NCBI GenBank assembly: GCA_021904315.1
Contig: CM038914.1
Location: forward strand, 21,439,065 to 21,503,064
Length of the DNA: 64,000 bases
Direction of reading: 5' to 3'
Source: Sphagnum magellanicum
Lineage: Eukaryota; Streptophyta; Sphagnopsida; Sphagnales; Sphagnaceae
The translations under genes were made by a program, and so were the position numbers. Each line of letters begins with the position of its first letter. Position 1 is the first letter of the stretch. Below, one piece after another: positions 61,500 through 64,000 of this stretch. A model generated the notes under the pieces. That model was not told the origin of the DNA. It made no database searches and saw only the letters and a list, made by a program, of their open reading frames with translations.

Positions 61500-62000
61500 A
61501 TGGACTCCAAAGTTTGCACTTTGACACTTTTACCCTGAGCCCAATTAAAGTTAATTAGGTTGAAAGGTGGTTAAAAGTAAGGACAATTTCGTTCATAGGG
61601 TGCATGATGTGTTTATCATTTGCTAGGGATGGAGAAACATAGCTGGGGGTTTATGTAATAGTTTTTAGAAATGCTCGATAATGGGTAAGGGCAAATAAAG
61701 GACCTCCCAAGGGGTCACCTTGCTTCATGCTTGAAGTTGATTGAATAATGGTGACCTTGTTTTCATGCTGCCCATGTTAGTAATAAAGAAAAGAATGAAC
61801 ACCATAAAATAACCTGGTAAAGGGGATAATGATCACCAAAAGTCCCGTGGCACCTTGTAGTTCTTTAAAAATAACAACTTGAAAAACATTTTAAAAAGTG
61901 TTTTCAATGTTGATTTAGATCATGCCTTAATCAAGGTGTAGGTTGAAAAAAGTTCTGATGCTAAAAAAAATGGTTTCACAACTTCAAGGGGTCAAATAGC
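61500..62000 (-). pseudogene. Reverse-transcriptase relic (non-LTR type)
   Basis: On the minus strand the segment around 61690-61740 reads SSMKQGDPLGGPLFALTHYR, the QGDP block of reverse transcriptases. About 30 residues on, at 61605-61630, lies SLANDKH, where the catalytic (F/A)-D-D pair would be; the first Asp is Asn here. Upstream is PFTRLFYGVHS and downstream LRVKVSKCKLWSPS, in the spacing usual for palm and thumb. Stops interrupt the frame. The QGDP motif with no integrase nearby suggests a LINE-like origin, though I saw no endonuclease domain or poly-A tail. Confidence 0.6.
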
Positions 62001-64000
62001 CAACCCGAAAACAAATGGGGAGCAGTGGCTAAAGCTTGTATAAACAAAGTCCTATCCAGGACAAAGGTGTGTTTAGGTTGAAAATAAAAGTGGAAGGACA
62101 TGGTTTGATGGGAAGGGGTGTAGTCGACGCAAAGTTGCAACGATGTTTTCTAAGAGAATAGTTGGTGTGATGGGTTGAAAAGCTTTAGTAACATGACTAC
62201 ACTTTTTGGCTCCACCCAAAGTTAGACATCGGTGAAGACAAATGGTCGAAGAATTGTCTAATGAACAATGGGAACAGGGAACATGTGAAGCACAAGAGGA
62301 ATTTTTTTGAAAAAAAGACTAATTGCTCACCATAAACCTCTTAGGGTGGGTAAAAATTGTCACTAATTTGAAAATTGTCACAACCTCCTTGAGTATAATG
62401 CAAACACCAACATGACGATAGGAGGAAAAAGGACCATGTTGATTTGTCTATTAGATCTCAAACAATTCAGTCAAGGGGTAAACGAAAAGTTGCTTGACCT
62501 TGTTTTGGATGGTTCAAGGGATCCTATGAAATAATCAAAAGCATGAGAAATGAGGCTCAAACAACCCCAAAAAGCAAGGGGGATAAAACCAAGGTGTAAC
62601 ATAAGAAGGGAGGACACCTACAAAGACAAAGAAGTTTGGCTAGCTTGTGAGACAAGGATGGCATGAAGATGAGCACTCTTGACATGCTTCAAGCGGCCGC
62701 ATGAAATATAAAAGTTAGGGCAATGTGGACAAGGGACATTTCGAACCAATGGAGGATGCAAATAGGCAACCATACAAGACAAATGGCTACACCTAAAACA
62801 CTAGGACACAAAAGCCCAAGCAAACGTTAAAAAAAAAACAAAACCTTTCTTGTTGTTACAAGAACATGTTAGCAATGGCGGGCCCAATTGTTGCAAGAAT
62901 GCAATAGCGATGGTGAGCTTGACACACCACCCAAACCTCATTTCCTGTTCATTATGTTGAACCCAAACAGTTCCATTCTGCCCTTCGTCTCTTTCCTCTA
63001 ACTTGCACATGTTTCATGCATTCTTTCCTCCATTCACTACTTAGGCCCCATGGCTCTTGCTCCTACAATCTCGTTGCATAAAGGAAGGCGAAGAAGTTCA
63101 GTATATAGGAAGTGCATGGAATCATGTTCATTGTGTGTTTCTGAGAGAGTGAATGAGAGTGTTTGTCTTGCGAAACCCAATTGCTCTGCTTTCTAAGCAA
63201 CTGTCACATTTGCCTTTGACACAATGTAATCGCAACCACCACTTGTGTCATTAGGTAGATGCAATACTAATGATTTCAATGTAATTTCAACCTTTGAAGT
63301 TTTAGGTGTGAGTTCCTTCTTTTGTTGCTCACTGCCATCCATGATGGTAGTTTCCAGATAACCCTAAACACTTTTTAGAAAAGCTAAGTAAGTGTTAGGG
63401 AAGTGACATTTAAATATTGTTTCAACTTTTACTTCTCAGTTTCTCATGCTTATGGGGGAGGCTGAGGAAATAATTAACACCAAATGTGGGCCTGGGGGAC
63501 TTCTTTCAACTTTGGACCCATGGAAGTTGGATGTGATATATACTATTTCAGATCAAATTGCCATTGCCAACAGTGATGCTCTTAGGATAGATTGTTTGTG
63601 TTGCTTAGAAGCAACCCAAAAAATTGAGGATTTTTGCCATTGCACGAATGTAGGGGTTGGCTCATCCCAAGTGACAATTGGGATCTAAATTCAATTGTTC
63701 AATCAGATGCTGAAGGTGTTTCTTTTGAGAGATTGTTGGGCGATGCACACAATTATTTAATTTAGAGAAAACCATACTTTTGAACCACCTTAATTGGCTA
63801 CACTACAACACCACCCATGGCTTAGTTTGCACAATTTGGAACTCTTAAATCTTACCAAATTAAAATAGGGATATCCTAAGAGCATCTCCAGCAATGCTCC
63901 CCTATTTGTGCTTGCACGAATACTTGTTCAAGATATGGTCATAAAATTTTCCCCTCCCCCATCTATTCCAGTGAAAAGCTCACAATATAAAATAAGAAAC
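62001..64000. other. Spacer; possible remnant ORF near the right edge
   Basis: No recognised gene. Plus-strand frame 63446-63688 (80 codons; contains GGLLSTLDPWKLDVIYTISD) and minus-strand 62801-63010 are open and protein-like but unassigned. Part of 62000-62600 may be upstream sequence of the RT relic. Confidence 0.4.

Noticed and set aside
1-64000. CRISPR arrays, operons, tRNA and rRNA genes
   Set aside because: None seen on either strand; the repeats present do not have regular spacer structure.

Overview
The window looks like nuclear DNA of a land plant with a large, repeat-rich genome. It is AT-rich, genes are split by many short GT-AG introns, most of the length is transposon debris, and both gene content and domain layout are plant-like: a plastid-type RNase J carrying a C-terminal trihelix domain, and a plant starch synthase relic. 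I cannot name the species. No bacterial operons, CRISPR arrays or tRNA/rRNA genes were seen.

Two protein-coding genes appear intact, both on the minus strand. (1) 27629-34946: RNase J, for which I could assemble 18 coding exons with matching phases into a 981-residue protein (transit peptide, metallo-beta-lactamase/beta-CASP core, acidic linker, trihelix DNA-binding tail). (2) about 17855-19163: a small Coa1-like mitochondrial protein in at least four exons. A third gene, a class-II-like starch synthase on the plus strand at about 10366-12249, is a pseudogene with frameshifts, an in-frame stop and a 3' truncation that ends in a fold-back hairpin.

The rest is transposon-derived. One LTR family is present as four full solo LTRs (6668-7584, 41546-42448, 43279-44282, 60400-61315) plus a fragment (358-553); three of the four have perfect 5-bp target duplications. 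Two of them are nested in one decayed Ty3-type gag gene (40364-44502, minus), and the gag reading frame continues across one insertion site. A PIF/Harbinger family has three members with TTA/TAA duplications or matching ends: a 3.9-kb copy with both ORFs decayed (36439-40363), a 1.2-kb deletion derivative (23593-24827) and a 0.66-kb MITE (8938-9599). There are also a DDE_1 (pogo-like) transposase relic (about 4850-6440) in a possible 4.3-kb element, a hAT-like relic (about 48150-50460, minus) and a non-LTR reverse-transcriptase relic (about 61500-62000, minus).

Region by region: 1-9.6 kb is AT-rich DNA with transposons; 9.6-17.8 kb is old gene-derived DNA (starch synthase relic, duplicated segments, a possible second gene relic); 17.8-19.2 kb is the Coa1-like gene; 19.2-27.1 kb is AT-rich spacer with one Harbinger copy; 27.6-35 kb is RNase J; 35.7-36.2 kb is a 92-bp minisatellite with a two-monomer higher-order pattern; 36.4-44.9 kb is a nested transposon block; 45-64 kb is AT-rich spacer with hAT, LTR and RT relics. 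The two intact genes serve different organelles (plastid RNA processing and, by family, mitochondrial cytochrome oxidase assembly), and nothing suggests that they act together.
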